Assembly: GCA_947476535.1 (NCBI GenBank)
Contig: CANJRC010000013.1
Coordinates: forward strand, 1 to 54,843
Direction: 5' to 3'
DNA length: 54,843 nucleotides
DNA from: Betaproteobacteria bacterium
GTDB taxonomy: Bacteria; Pseudomonadota; Gammaproteobacteria; Burkholderiales; SG8-39
Below, piece by piece: positions 23,698 to 33,120 of the stretch. The notes beneath the pieces were generated by a model that was given only the letters and a program-made list of their open reading frames with translations, ran no database searches and was not told the origin of the DNA. A program made the translations under genes and the position numbers. Each line of letters starts with the position of its first letter. The first letter of the stretch is position 1.

Positions 23698-26142
23698 TCA
23701 GTCTTTTGTCGGCACTTCGATTGCCGAGGGTCGCATGCGATCCGGTAATGCCCGGCCCATGCGCGCGCGCTTGCCGTAATAGGCAGAAAGCTTAGCACCG
23801 GACAATTCCAGCCGCTTTTCCTTGCCGCCGCGCCCCGTCCAGACCATCACCAGCGCGTTGCCGGGCAGCACGGCCACCGCGGCCAGTTCTTCCCCCTCGT
23901 CAAGGCCCATGACGATGACGCCGCGGCCACGCGAGACCGCACGCATCTCATCGATGTCGAACACCAGCAGCTTGCCGCCTTCGGAAGCCGCAGCCACGCG
24001 CTTGCCCTCCTCGTACACGAAGGGCGCCAGCGTCACCTCACCTTCGGCCAACGTCATGAACTCGCGCCCGGCCTTGCGGTTCGAGACCATGTCGCCCAGC
24101 GTGGACAGGAAGCCGTAGCCACCGCTGGAGGCCACCATCACGCGGGTTTCCGGCTTGCCGCCAACGCAGAATATGACCTTGCCGCCATTCTGCACATCCA
24201 CCAGCGATGATGCAGGCGCGCCATCGCCACGGCCCGGCGGCAGGTCCCCCACCTGCACCGTGTAGGCGCGGCCGAGGGAGTCGAGGAACACGACGGAATC
24301 GACGGTGCGGCATTTAATCAGCACACCCTGCGTGTCGCCCTCCTTGTAGGACAGCGTGAGCGGGTCCACTTCCCAGCCCTGGCGCGAACGCACCCAGCCA
24401 TTCTTCGAGAAGATCACCGTGACCGGTTCGTCGATGACCGGCGTTTCCACAACGGCCTTCTCGGACTCCTCGATCACCGTGCGGCGCTTGTCACCGAAAG
24501 TCTTTACGTCGGCCTCGATCTCGGAGACCACGAGGTCGTCCAACACCTTCTTGCTGCCCAGCACCTTCTCCAGGCCCTTTTGTTCCTTGTTCATCTCGGC
24601 CAGTTCCTGCTCGACCTTGAAGTGCTCAAGCTTGGCCAACTGGCGCAGGCGAATCTCGAGGATGTCTTCGGCCTGCCGCTCGGAGAGCTTGAAAGCCATG
24701 ATGAGGTCAGCTTTGGGATCGTCGGCCGCGCGAATGATCTTGATGACCTTGTCCACGTTCAGGAGCACCATGAGGCGCCCTTCGAGCACGTGGATGCGGT
24801 CGAGCACCTTGTCGAGGCGGAACTTGGTGCGCCGGGTGACGGTGGAGAGGCGGAAGCTCACCCACTCGGCCAGCACATCCTTCAGGTTCTTGCCTGTGGG
24901 GCGGCCATCCAGGCCCACCATGACGAGGTTGATGGACGCGTTCGTCTCGAGGCTGGTCTTGGCCAGCAGCAGGTTGCAGAAATCGTCCTCGGACACGCGC
25001 GAGGAGCGTGGCTCGAACACCAGGCGCACCGGGTGCGTGCGATCCGATTCGTCGCGCGCCTTCTCCAGCATGGCCAGCAGCAACTGCTTTTCGCGCTGCT
25101 GATCTACCGACAGTGATTTCTTGCCGGCCTTGGGCTGGGGATTGGTGATGGCCTCGATTTCCTCCAGCACCTTACGCGAGGAGGTGCCCGGCGGCAGCTG
25201 GTGCACCACCATCTGCCACTGCCCGCGCGCCAGCCGCTCGATAGTCCAGCGGGCGCGCACGCGCACCGAGCCGCGCCCGGTGGTGTAGGCCTCGCGCATC
25301 TCGGCGCGCGGCGTGATGATCTGCCCGCCCCCTGGAAAGTCCGGGCCCTTGATGCTCTTCATGATCCCGGCGATGGAGAGCTCGGGGTCGCGGATCAGGG
25401 CGATGGCGGCACTCGCCACTTCCGTCAGGTTATGGCTGGGGATTTCAGTTGCCATACCCACGGCAATGCCGGAGGCGCCGTTAAGCAGCACCACGGGGAG
25501 GCGCGCCGGCAGCAATTGTGGCTCCTGCATGCTGCCATCGTAGTTCGGCACGAAGTCCACAGTGCCATTGTCCAGTTCTGCCAGCAGCACATCGGCGAAT
25601 TTGGTCAGGCGCGCTTCCGTGTAGCGCATGGCTGCCGGGTCGTCCCCATCTCGCGAACCGAAGTTGCCTTCGCCGTCCACCAATGGGTAGCGCAGCGTGA
25701 AGACCTGCGCGATGCGCACCAGCGCGTCGTACACGGAGGCATCGCCGTGGGGGTGGAACTTGCCGAGCACGTCGCCGACCACGCGTGCGGATTTCTTCCT
25801 CGGCGTACCAGCCTTGCCCCCCATCTCCCACATGGCGTAGAGGATGCGCGACTGCACCGGCTTCTGGCCGTCGGCCACGCGCGGCAGCGCGCGGTCCTTC
25901 ACGGTGGCGATGGCGTACTGCAGGTACTGCGTGGAAGCATAGCGCCCAAGCGGCAGGGAATCGCCATATTCGCCGGCTATCGGTGCAAAGCGTTCCGGCG
26001 GCATGCCGCTGCCACCGCCGCCCTTGCCGCCGGATGCGGGTGACGTGGTTGGGGAAGACGCCACGGCTGCTACTTCAGCGGCCGGCGGCGTCACCGGCGC
26101 AGCAGGTTGTCCACCCTCGAAAAGCTCGTTCTGATTACCCAT
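23698..26142 (-). CDS. parC: DNA topoisomerase IV subunit A
   Basis: An 814-aa DNA-cleaving subunit of topoisomerase IV, which decatenates daughter chromosomes. A roughly 50-residue Ala/Pro/Gly-rich extension precedes the conserved core starting at [20 protein letters not shown]. The active tyrosine is Tyr174 in [10 protein letters not shown]. The quinolone-resistance region reads [11 protein letters not shown]: residues 135 and 139 are Ala and Asp where E. coli ParC has Ser80 and Glu84. The C-terminal beta-pinwheel is present ([14 protein letters not shown] and related repeats). It follows parE by 67 bp on the same strand. ParC is chosen over GyrA because parE is adjacent and the C-terminal domain is short and lacks a GyrA box. 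Confidence 0.95.
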   Translation of the reverse strand: MGNQNELFEGGQPAAPVTPPAAEVAAVASSPTTSPASGGKGGGGSGMPPERFAPIAGEYGDSLPLGRYASTQYLQYAIATVKDRALPRVADGQKPVQSRILYAMWEMGGKAGTPRKKSARVVGDVLGKFHPHGDASVYDALVRIAQVFTLRYPLVDGEGNFGSRDGDDPAAMRYTEARLTKFADVLLAELDNGTVDFVPNYDGSMQEPQLLPARLPVVLLNGASGIAVGMATEIPSHNLTEVASAAIALIRDPELSIAGIMKSIKGPDFPGGGQIITPRAEMREAYTTGRGSVRVRARWTIERLARGQWQMVVHQLPPGTSSRKVLEEIEAITNPQPKAGKKSLSVDQQREKQLLLAMLEKARDESDRTHPVRLVFEPRSSRVSEDDFCNLLLAKTSLETNASINLVMVGLDGRPTGKNLKDVLAEWVSFRLSTVTRRTKFRLDKVLDRIHVLEGRLMVLLNVDKVIKIIRAADDPKADLIMAFKLSERQAEDILEIRLRQLAKLEHFKVEQELAEMNKEQKGLEKVLGSKKVLDDLVVSEIEADVKTFGDKRRTVIEESEKAVVETPVIDEPVTVIFSKNGWVRSRQGWEVDPLTLSYKEGDTQGVLIKCRTVDSVVFLDSLGRAYTVQVGDLPPGRGDGAPASSLVDVQNGGKVIFCVGGKPETRVMVASSGGYGFLSTLGDMVSNRKAGREFMTLAEGEVTLAPFVYEEGKRVAAASEGGKLLVFDIDEMRAVSRGRGVIVMGLDEGEELAAVAVLPGNALVMVWTGRGGKEKRLELSGAKLSAYYGKRARMGRALPDRMRPSAIEVPTKD

Positions 26143-26173
26143 GCGATTATTTAATTGTCAGTTTTTCTGCTAT

Positions 26174-26194
26174 CTATCCAAGAGCACTGGATAG
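26174..26194. other. Hairpin between parE and parC
   Basis: CTATCCA and TGGATAG form a perfect 7-bp stem around 7 nt in the AT-rich 67-bp parE-parC gap. There is no T run on the minus strand, so it may modulate parC expression or mRNA processing but is not a clear terminator. Confidence 0.4.
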
Positions 26195-26209
26195 GTATGG
26201 TTATTTTTG

Positions 26210-28210
26210 TCAGGATATATCCGCGTCGATCAGATTGCCGTACGTTTCCATCCACTCTCGCCGCTGCGATGCATTTTCCTTGGCCATCATCATCTCGAAC
26301 ACGCTGGAGTCGGTCTCGCGCGCCCCCGCTCCGTCGGCCTCCACGAACACCGGCAGCATGCGCCGCGTATCCGGGTTGAGCGTGGTCTCCCACAACTGCT
26401 CGGGGCTCATCTCGCCAAGGCCCTTGAAGCGGCTCACCGCCCAGCTGCCTTCGCGCACGCCTTCGTCGCCCAGCTTGTGCTCGATGGCATCCAGCTCGGC
26501 CTGATCCAGCGCATAGAGCTTGCGCGCCGGACGGCCCTTGCCAGCACCCGGCACGTCAATACGGAACAGCGGCGGTTGCGCGACGAACACCCGGCCGGCC
26601 GCAATCAGCTTGGGGAAGTGCCGGAAAAACAGAGTCAACAGCAGCACCTGGATGTGCGAGCCATCCACGTCCGCATCGGCCAGGATCACAATCTTGTGAT
26701 AGCGCAGGCCCGACAGGTCTGCGGCATCGCCCGAGCCGTGGGGGTCCACGCCAATGGCGAGCGCGATGGCCTCGATTTCCTTGTTCGCGTACAGGGTCTC
26801 CGGCGCATCCTGCCAGGTGTTCTTCGGCTTGCCCTTGAGGGGCAGCACCGCCTGGAACTCCTTGTCGCGCGCCTGCTTGGCCGAGCCGCCGGCCGAATCG
26901 CCTTCGACGATGAAGAGTTCGTTGCGCTCCGGATCGTCCGACGCGCAGTCAGTCAGCTTGCCGGGCAACACCGCCACGCCGCTCGACTTGCGCCGCTCGA
27001 CCTTTTGCGCTGCCCGCGAGCGTGCCAGCGCCTGGCGAATGCACAGCTCGGCGATTCGTTTTCCCTCGTCCACGTGCTGGGAAAGCCACAGCTCGAAGGG
27101 GTCCCGCACCATCTGCGCGATGAGTTTCACGGCATCGCGCGAGATCAGCTCGTTCTTCACCTGCCCCTTGAACTGCGGATCGAGCATCTTCACGGCCAGC
27201 ACGTAGGAGACGCGCGACCAGACGTCCTCGGGCACCAGCTTCAGGCCGCGCTGGCCCATCTCGTGGTGCTCGATGAAATTACGGATTGCCGCATAGACGC
27301 CTTCGCGCAGGCCGGCGACATGCGTGCCGCCCTGGCGCGTGGGGATCATGTTGACATAGGCCTCGGAGACGACGTCGGCATCGGCAGTCCATGCCAGCGC
27401 CCATAGTGCGCCCTCGCCCTCGGCAAAACTGTCCGACTCGGACTGCGCCGTGATGTAGCGCTCGCCAAGGAAGGTATCGGCAACCGGCGCCAGGCCTTCG
27501 ATGGCACCGGCGAAGTACCCGCGAATTCCATCCGGGAAATGCCAAGTCTGCGTCTCGATCTTGCCGTGTTTTTCGATGCCCAGCGTGAAGCGCACGCCCG
27601 GCAGCAACATGGCCTTGGCGCGCAGCAATGCCGCAATGTCGGCGACCACGATCTTCGGTGAATCGAAATACTTGGGGTCCGGCCAGAAGCGGATGAAGGT
27701 GCCCGACTCCCGGGGCGGAATGGCCTTCAGTTTCTTCAGCGGCTCCTTGAGCATGCCGTTGTCGCCAAATACCAGCCGATGCAAGGCGCCGTCGCGCTTG
27801 ACCTGGACCTCGAGGCGCGTGGACAAGGCATTGGGCACACACACGCCCACGCCGTGCAGGCCGCCGGCGATGCGGTACACGGCATCGGCATCCGTCTTCC
27901 TGAACTTGCCACCCGAATGCAGGGTGGTAAAGATCACCTGGACGGCCGGGACCTTCTTCTTCGGGTGGATGTCCACCGGAATGCCGCGGCCGTCATCCTC
28001 TACCGAGGCCGAGCCGTCCTCGTACAGGATGACCGCGACATTCTTGGCGAACCCGGCCAGCCCCTCATCGGAGGAGTTGTCGATGATTTCGACCAGCGCG
28101 TGGTTCGGGTTGGCCGGGTCGGTGTACATGCCCGGGCGATGCAGGATGGGTGACAGGTCTTCGAGGATCTCGATGTCCTCGGCGCTGTAACCCCTAGATT
28201 TTGTTGCCAT
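26210..28210 (-). CDS. parE: DNA topoisomerase IV subunit B
   Basis: A 666-aa ATPase subunit of topoisomerase IV. GHKL ATP site: VEIIDNSSDEGLAGF near residues 41-55, DDGRGIPVDIHPKKK near 73-87, and GGLHGVGVCVPNALS near 116-130. Toprim domain: IVEGDSAGGSAKQARD and the DADVDGSHIQVLLLT metal cluster. The C-terminal RFKGLGEMSPEQLWETTLNP motif matches GyrB/ParE. The ATG at 28210 begins the conserved MATKSRGYSAEDIEILEDL; the frame is open further upstream but unconserved. Forms an A2B2 enzyme with ParC encoded next. Confidence 0.95.
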   Translation of the reverse strand: MATKSRGYSAEDIEILEDLSPILHRPGMYTDPANPNHALVEIIDNSSDEGLAGFAKNVAVILYEDGSASVEDDGRGIPVDIHPKKKVPAVQVIFTTLHSGGKFRKTDADAVYRIAGGLHGVGVCVPNALSTRLEVQVKRDGALHRLVFGDNGMLKEPLKKLKAIPPRESGTFIRFWPDPKYFDSPKIVVADIAALLRAKAMLLPGVRFTLGIEKHGKIETQTWHFPDGIRGYFAGAIEGLAPVADTFLGERYITAQSESDSFAEGEGALWALAWTADADVVSEAYVNMIPTRQGGTHVAGLREGVYAAIRNFIEHHEMGQRGLKLVPEDVWSRVSYVLAVKMLDPQFKGQVKNELISRDAVKLIAQMVRDPFELWLSQHVDEGKRIAELCIRQALARSRAAQKVERRKSSGVAVLPGKLTDCASDDPERNELFIVEGDSAGGSAKQARDKEFQAVLPLKGKPKNTWQDAPETLYANKEIEAIALAIGVDPHGSGDAADLSGLRYHKIVILADADVDGSHIQVLLLTLFFRHFPKLIAAGRVFVAQPPLFRIDVPGAGKGRPARKLYALDQAELDAIEHKLGDEGVREGSWAVSRFKGLGEMSPEQLWETTLNPDTRRMLPVFVEADGAGARETDSSVFEMMMAKENASQRREWMETYGNLIDADIS

Positions 28211-28363
28211 TGTTGTTGTAGCCCCAATTAGTGGGGGGTGGTTTTGATGGCGCAATGATACCCGCGAATGCGAGCCTGTACAGGGGCGCCCCGGGATATG
28301 CCCGCAAGCCATTGATTAAATAAAATAAGTATGACCTGGAGGCGGCGCGCGGCGCCTGGTCCA

Positions 28364-28681
28364 TCACTGGCCTGCTAGGGAGCGTGGTCCTTGCCCAGCA
28401 AGCGTGGCGTCCTCGCTCTCCTTCATCGGACTGACGCCCCACAGGATCGCCGCATAAAAGGGCTCGACCAGCTTTGCGCTGGCCAGGGCCCGCCATTGGT
28501 ACTGGTTCAGCACCACGACGGTGCCGGTCATGCCCATCTCACCGATCAAGCTGAGCGTGGCCTGCTGGACTTCCCACTGCGGGGGCTTGTCGCATTGCAC
28601 GGGATCCACCGACTTGATCGATCGCGGCGCATCGCCCGGATACGCCGAAAAAGTACCGCCACAGCCATCGACGCTTTGCAC
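28364..28681 (-). CDS. Hypothetical protein, possibly a gene remnant
   Basis: A 105-codon frame with coding-like composition starting at GTG 28681. The product contains PVQCDKPPQWEVQQATLSLI and GTVVVLNQYQWRAL, resembling no family I recognise. No ribosome site is seen at the GTG, and the frame stays open upstream for about 25 codons without a start, including the stretch GTCLACS. That suggests either a start further up that has been lost or a decayed lipoprotein-like gene. It lies 85 bp after the isomerase-like gene on the same strand. Confidence 0.35.
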   Translation of the reverse strand: MQSVDGCGGTFSAYPGDAPRSIKSVDPVQCDKPPQWEVQQATLSLIGEMGMTGTVVVLNQYQWRALASAKLVEPFYAAILWGVSPMKESEDATLAGQGPRSLAGQ

Positions 28682-28766
28682 TGAACACGCCAGACAGGTT
28701 CCCCCGTGGTGTCCTTCAGCTAACCAAAAAATAGAACTCGACGCCTGTTTGCATAATCAGTCCGCC

Positions 28767-29675
28767 TTAAATCTGCGTATTGATCTGGCACAAAGCCTCA
28801 TACGCCAGCCGCTCGCCTTCGGCACCAGGCCGCGAGAAGTTGTTCTCCAGTTCCACCAACCCCATATAACCGACCTGGCGCAGCTTGCGAAAGAACTGCA
28901 CGAAGTTGATCTCGCCCTGCCCCGGCTCGAGCCGCCCAGGCACATCGGCGATCTGCACCGAGCCGATCTCGGCGGCGACACGCTCGAGGTTGCGCAGCAG
29001 GTCGCCTTCCATGACCTGCACGTGCTCGGTGTCGTACATGAGCTTGACGGCCGGCGAATTGAGCGCCTTCACGATCGTGTAGGCCTCTCCCAGGCGCGTG
29101 ACCAGGTTGTCCGGGCGACGCGGCTGGTTGACATGCTCGACCACCAGCACGAGGCCTGCCTTCTCGACCATGCCCAGCACGGCGCGCAGATGGTCGACCA
29201 TGTTGCCGAACTGCCACCACAGCGGCAGGGTGTGATTGCGCTCGGTGACCACAACGATATTGCGGCCATTCACGCGCTTGGCTAGTTCAACCGACGCGCG
29301 CACTTCCTTGCGAATGGCCTCCCGCATGCCCGGCTCATTGGAACCCCAGCGGATCGTGTACGGACGCTTCTGGTTGACGAAACAACCCAGCGCCATGTCA
29401 TGACGCTCCAGCGCCTTCGCGATGCGGTTCTGCTCGCCCGTCGGGCGGTACTTGATGTTGTTGTCGAGCACGCCGGCAAAGCCCAAGTGGGCCATGAGAC
29501 GAATATTCTCAACCGGATCCGCCGTGCCCAGCGTATGCAGGAAGAACGGCTGCTGGACATCCGGGAAGCCCAGGTGCGGCGCGAACCGCAGCTTCCATTT
29601 TTGCGGCTTCAACTCCGCCGCCAATGCACCCTTCGATGAGCGCCCCTTGTTGTCGGCCTTCTCGCGCTTGACCAT
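28767..29675 (-). CDS. Sugar-phosphate isomerase/epimerase-like TIM-barrel protein (Hyi/AP-endonuclease-2 family)
   Basis: A 302-aa xylose-isomerase-like TIM barrel. Metal-site elements: VVEHVNQPRRPDN (Glu near residue 180), KLMYDTEHVQVMEGD (Asp-Thr-x-His near 217-220), VQIADVPGRLEPGQGEINF near 240-258 (the ADxPGRxEPGxGEI signature of hydroxypyruvate isomerase), and VELENNF near the end. The N-terminal 25 residues are a basic extension. The ATG follows AGGGAG. It lies 23 bp after the GlcG-like gene, so both are one transcript. Isomerisation of hydroxypyruvate or a related hydroxyacid is likely but not certain. Confidence 0.84.
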   Translation of the reverse strand: MVKREKADNKGRSSKGALAAELKPQKWKLRFAPHLGFPDVQQPFFLHTLGTADPVENIRLMAHLGFAGVLDNNIKYRPTGEQNRIAKALERHDMALGCFVNQKRPYTIRWGSNEPGMREAIRKEVRASVELAKRVNGRNIVVVTERNHTLPLWWQFGNMVDHLRAVLGMVEKAGLVLVVEHVNQPRRPDNLVTRLGEAYTIVKALNSPAVKLMYDTEHVQVMEGDLLRNLERVAAEIGSVQIADVPGRLEPGQGEINFVQFFRKLRQVGYMGLVELENNFSRPGAEGERLAYEALCQINTQI

Positions 29676-29698
29676 GGTTTCTCCCTGTAGATATGCGT

Positions 29699-30100
29699 TC
29701 AGGATCCGAGGGCGTCGATGCCCGCCTGAGCGACCTGTTCATCTTCCGCAGCCGCCGCCCCCGACACGCCGACGCCGCCCACGCATTCTCCCAGCACCAT
29801 GATGGGCAGGCCGCCCTGCACCGTGGCATAGCCCAGCGACAACATGTGCAATTGGCCGGACTCGATGCGCTCCTGCCACATCTTGGTGGAGCGCCGGCTG
29901 AGCGCCGCGCTGCGTCCCTTGCTCTGCGCGATTCCAACGTTGCCTGCGGTGGCGCCGTCCAGCACGGCCAGTGCCTGCAGATTCCCCGCATCGTCGAACA
30001 CCGTGATGGCCACGGCCCATTTGTGTTTCGTGGCTTCGGCTTCCGCGGCATCCATGATCTTCTTCACGTCGGCGCGGGTCATGCAAGCTTTTGTCTTCAT
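29699..30100 (-). CDS. GlcG/HbpS-family (DUF336, haem-binding-like) protein
   Basis: A 133-aa protein. The family pattern is intact: an N-terminal helix (ADVKKIMDAAEAEATKHKW), the strand AVAITVFDDAGNLQALAVLDGA, the KGRSAALSRRST helix, and the C-terminal GGLPIMVLGECVGGVGVSGAAAAEDEQVAQAGI. The ATG at 30100 has GGAG five bases upstream; the longer frame to 30184 is unlikely. GlcG-type proteins accompany glycolate and other catabolic operons, and some bind haem or small ligands. It pairs with the isomerase-like gene in an operon. Confidence 0.85.
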   Translation of the reverse strand: MKTKACMTRADVKKIMDAAEAEATKHKWAVAITVFDDAGNLQALAVLDGATAGNVGIAQSKGRSAALSRRSTKMWQERIESGQLHMLSLGYATVQGGLPIMVLGECVGGVGVSGAAAAEDEQVAQAGIDALGS

Positions 30101-30218
30101 CAGGGCTCCATGGAAATCCAAGTTTGAGTATGCTGTGCAAGCCTGTCGGTCGTGCCGCGTATCCTCGGACGGTGTGGCCTGCATCGTCTCATTCTAGCTG
30201 GAAGAATCGGAACGCTTG

Positions 30219-30878
30219 ATGACCCACCGCATCGCACTGATCAACCCGCTGCAACCGGCCATGCAGGCCGCGCAGGCGGCGTTTCGCGAAGGCTGGCCCG
30301 AGGCGCAGTGCATCAACCTGCTCGACGACTCGCTGCCCGATGACTTGCTGAAAGAAGGCGCCGAGTCGCCAGGCATTCGCCGGCGCATCACCATGCTGCT
30401 TCGATACGCGGTTGACCTCAGAGTCTCAGGCATCCTGTTTACCGGGTCTGGCTTCGGCCCGCTGCTCGACGAGCTCGCCCCCACGCTGGGCGTACCACTA
30501 CTCAAGCCGAACCAAGCCATGTATGAAGACGCACTCAAGGTCGGCGGGCGACTGGGCATGCTGGTCACCTTCCCTGCTGCGGCTGATGCCATGCGCCATG
30601 ATTTCGAAGCAGAAAAATCGCCGGGTTCCGTTCACTCCACCCTGGAAATCGCCTGCGTGCCGGAAGCCCTCGTGCAACTGCGCGCGGGCGATGCCACTGA
30701 ACATAACCGCCTGCTGGCCGAGGGTGCCGGGCAACTGAAACACTGCAATGCCATCCTGATGGCGCAGTTCTCGTCGGCGCAGGCCGCGAATGCCGTGTCA
30801 GCCGCAACCGGCCGGCCGGTATTGACCAGCCCAGGGAGCGCGGTCAGGAAACTGCGCGCACTGATCGCCGGGCTCTGA
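30219..30878 (+). CDS. Aspartate/glutamate racemase-family protein
   Basis: A 219-aa protein. IALINPLQPAMQAAQAAF at the N-terminus, LFTGSGFGPLLDELAPTLGVPLLKPNQAMYEDAL in the middle and GMLVTFPAAADAM match the Asp/Glu/hydantoin racemase fold. However, the two catalytic cysteines of true racemases are not obvious at the usual places: SGSGFGP stands where a Cys is expected after the first half, and Cys/Ser appear as ACVPEAL and LMAQFSSA in the second. It may be a maleate-isomerase-like or non-racemising member. The ATG at 30219 follows TTG 30216, with a weak GGAAC site. It is convergent with the gene ending at 30904. Confidence 0.65.
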   Translation: MTHRIALINPLQPAMQAAQAAFREGWPEAQCINLLDDSLPDDLLKEGAESPGIRRRITMLLRYAVDLRVSGILFTGSGFGPLLDELAPTLGVPLLKPNQAMYEDALKVGGRLGMLVTFPAAADAMRHDFEAEKSPGSVHSTLEIACVPEALVQLRAGDATEHNRLLAEGAGQLKHCNAILMAQFSSAQAANAVSAATGRPVLTSPGSAVRKLRALIAGL

Positions 30879-30885
30879 CAGCCTT

Positions 30886-30899
30886 GCCTGCAAGCAGGC
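30886..30899. terminator. Palindrome between convergent genes
   Basis: GCCTGC-AA-GCAGGC, a 6-bp perfect stem 8 bp after the racemase stop and 5 bp before the end of the reductase gene. It shares its arms with the tandem repeat at 33001-33120. Possible bidirectional terminator; no T tract. Confidence 0.45.
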
Positions 30900-30903
30900 C
30901 CGC

Positions 30904-31902
30904 CTACGCTGAAGCGTCGATCGCCACGACCACCCGGCCCCGCGCCTGTCCCTTGATGAAGGGCTCGAACGCGCCTGGCAAGTCCTTGAAGGCTACAGTA
31001 CGGGTCATGTCCTTCAGGTGCCGCGGCTTCATTGCACCTGCCAGTCGCTCCCACACTTTAACCCGCATGGCGTAAGGCGTTGTCGCCGAGTTCACACCCA
31101 GGAGAGCAACGCCACGCAGGATGAAGGGCGCGACGGTGGTGTTGAAGGTCATGCTGGCCGCAAGGCCGATGCTGGCGATGGCGCTGTTCTCGAGCATGGT
31201 GCTGGCGATCCAGGAAAGGACGTCGCCACCGAGGTTGTCCACGGCTCCCGCCCAGCGCCCGGCATCGAGCGGCCGGATCTTGCTGAGGTCGAGACTCTGG
31301 CGCAGCATGACTTCCTTGGCGCCCAAGCCCTTGAGATAATCCGTTTCGGCTTCCTTGCCGGTGAGCGCCGTTACTGCATAACCCATTGAGGCGAGCAGGT
31401 CGATGGCGATCGAACCCACACCTCCGGTCGCGCCGGTGACGATCACCGGGCCATTGGCCGGGGCCAATCCATTGTGTTCCAACAGCATGATGCCCAACCC
31501 TGCCGTATAGCCCGCGGTACCCAGGGCCATGGCATCGAACAGGCTCATGCCGCGAGGCATGGGCACCACCCAGGCTGCGGGCACGCGCGCGTACTCGGCA
31601 TAGCCGCCGTCATGCGACACGCCCAGGTCGTAGCTGGTGGCAATAACCTGGTCGCCGGGTTTGAAGCGAGCGTCGCTGGACTCGTGCACCGTGCCCGACA
31701 TGTCGATGCCACCCACGCAGGGAAAGCGGCGAATCACCTTGCCCGCGCCGGTGGCTGCCAGGGCATCCTTGAAATTGATGCTCGAATACGCCACCTTGAT
31801 GACCACCTCGCCCTTGTCGAGCTCATCGACGGACATTTCCACGAAGCGTGGCAGGGTCTTTTTGTTCTCTTCGTAGATGCGATAGGCCGTGAATTTGGGC
31901 AT
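30904..31902 (-). CDS. AcuI/YhdH-type MDR oxidoreductase (acrylyl-CoA reductase-like)
   Basis: A 332-aa medium-chain reductase without structural zinc cysteines. NSINFKDALAATG-type segment (SSINFKDA near residue 40), GGIDMSGTV near 65, Rossmann motif VTGATGGVGSIAIDLLA near 150-166, and the specific block TPYAMRVKVWERLAG near 290. These are signatures of the YhdH/AcuI quinone-oxidoreductase subfamily, whose members reduce acrylyl-CoA to propionyl-CoA with NADPH. The ATG at 31902 follows AGAAGGA; the longer frame to 32022 is unconserved. It is divergent from the amidohydrolase at 32096. Confidence 0.86.
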   Translation of the reverse strand: MPKFTAYRIYEENKKTLPRFVEMSVDELDKGEVVIKVAYSSINFKDALAATGAGKVIRRFPCVGGIDMSGTVHESSDARFKPGDQVIATSYDLGVSHDGGYAEYARVPAAWVVPMPRGMSLFDAMALGTAGYTAGLGIMLLEHNGLAPANGPVIVTGATGGVGSIAIDLLASMGYAVTALTGKEAETDYLKGLGAKEVMLRQSLDLSKIRPLDAGRWAGAVDNLGGDVLSWIASTMLENSAIASIGLAASMTFNTTVAPFILRGVALLGVNSATTPYAMRVKVWERLAGAMKPRHLKDMTRTVAFKDLPGAFEPFIKGQARGRVVVAIDASA

Positions 31903-32095
31903 GGAGTGTCCTTCTGGATTGATCATCAGTGGGCATTGAAACGCCACGGCCTGACTGAGCCGCGTGCATGCAGCATAGGAGTATACAAGACGAGCGATGC
32001 ACCACTCTTTCGAGGGTCGCATTGGTGCCGCTGCGGCCGGTCATGCGGTGTCGCCCGCACAGGGCATAATGCGCGGATATTGCGTGGGAGACAGC

Positions 32096-33010
32096 ATGGC
32101 CGACACACTGGAAATCGTTGATTCACACCATCACCTCATGGATCTTGGCCTCGCCTCCTACACGTGGATGAAGCCCGGATCGCAGCACCGGTACGGCAAG
32201 GTCGATCCCATCAGCAGGAATTATCTACCGGCCGACTACCGGTCCGACACGGCGCCTTATCGCATCGTGGCCGATGTGCACGTCGAGGGGCACCGGGACC
32301 ATCATCACGATCCTCTGGATGAAACGCGCTGGCTTGCGGAACTGCAGCTGCAGACTGCCTGTCCCACCGTCTGCATTGGTGGTGCGTCGCTTGAAGCACC
32401 GGATATCGCTGCAGTGCTTTCGGGGCACGCGGCCTACGAATTCGTGCGCGGCATCCGCAGCAGTCCAGATACGGGTACGCTGCTCGGGCCGAACGCGACT
32501 GCGAAGAACATCTCCATGGACGACCGTGCCTGGCGCGCTGGCTTCGCGCTCCTTGAAAAATACAATTTCGTGTGCGACCTGCTCGGGCTCTTCCCGCAGA
32601 TGGAAAAGGTTGTGCGCCTTGCCTGTGACTTTCCTCGCACGACGATCATCCTCAATCACATGGCGTATCCACCGGCAGACCTGAATGCCGAAGGTATGGC
32701 GCAGTGGCGCAAGGCGGTCGAATTGATTGCACCCTGCACCAATGTGGTGATGAAAGTCTCTGGCATGTGCATGGGCGGTCCGCCCTGGCGCGCCGAATTG
32801 CACCGCGAACCGATCCGTCATGTGATCGCCACGCTGGGAGTGGAGCGCTGCATGTTCGGCAGCAACTTCCCGGTCGACCGCCTGGCCGGAAGTTTCGCCA
32901 CCATCGTCGAAGGCATGCGCTCTGCTGTGTCCCATCTGAATACCACTCAGCAGCGGCAATTCTTCCGTGACACGGCGGCGCGGGTCTACCGCATCAATCT
33001 GCCTGCGTAG
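32096..33010 (+). CDS. Amidohydrolase family protein (L-fuconolactonase/COG3618-like), 3
   Basis: A 304-aa TIM-barrel hydrolase. IVDSHHHLMDLG at the start gives the first metal-binding HxH motif; HVEGHRDHH follows near residue 62; the strand TTIILNHMAYPP near 183-194 and CMFGSNFPVDR near 258-268 provide the late barrel ligands of COG3618 lactonase/amidohydrolase members. The ATG at 32096 has GGGAG five bases upstream; the frame opening at 31997 adds 33 unlike residues. Its last three codons and stop lie inside the first unit of the tandem repeat. The substrate is probably a lactone or cyclic ester, not identified. Confidence 0.84.
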   Translation: MADTLEIVDSHHHLMDLGLASYTWMKPGSQHRYGKVDPISRNYLPADYRSDTAPYRIVADVHVEGHRDHHHDPLDETRWLAELQLQTACPTVCIGGASLEAPDIAAVLSGHAAYEFVRGIRSSPDTGTLLGPNATAKNISMDDRAWRAGFALLEKYNFVCDLLGLFPQMEKVVRLACDFPRTTIILNHMAYPPADLNAEGMAQWRKAVELIAPCTNVVMKVSGMCMGGPPWRAELHREPIRHVIATLGVERCMFGSNFPVDRLAGSFATIVEGMRSAVSHLNTTQQRQFFRDTAARVYRINLPA

Positions 33011-33120
33011 CAGGCCGTGCGGTCCGGGTTTTAGCAGCGCGGCCGAGCCTGCGTAGCAGGCCGCGCGGTCCGGGTTTTAGCAGCGCGGCCGAGCCTGCGT
33101 AGCAGGCCGCGCGGTCCCGC
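33001..33120. repeat. 46-bp tandem palindromic repeat, about 2.6 copies
   Basis: Units begin at 33001, 33047 and 33093. Each starts GCCTGCGTAGCAGGC (6-bp stem) and contains GGCCGCGC and GCGCGGCC as a longer inverted pair; one base differs between units 1 and 2 (position 33018). The array begins inside the stop region of the amidohydrolase gene and ends at the stop of the convergent SDR gene, so it may work as a bidirectional terminator that has been duplicated. Confidence 0.85.

Noticed and set aside
23471..23779. Plus-strand gene downstream of element B
   Set aside because: The frame begins inside the MFS gene antisense and ends inside parC; product has no recognisable features.
26207..27406. 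399-codon plus-strand frame opposite parE
   Set aside because: Antisense shadow of conserved parE sequence.
33001..33120. CRISPR array
   Set aside because: The repeats are directly tandem with no unique spacers and no cas genes are near.
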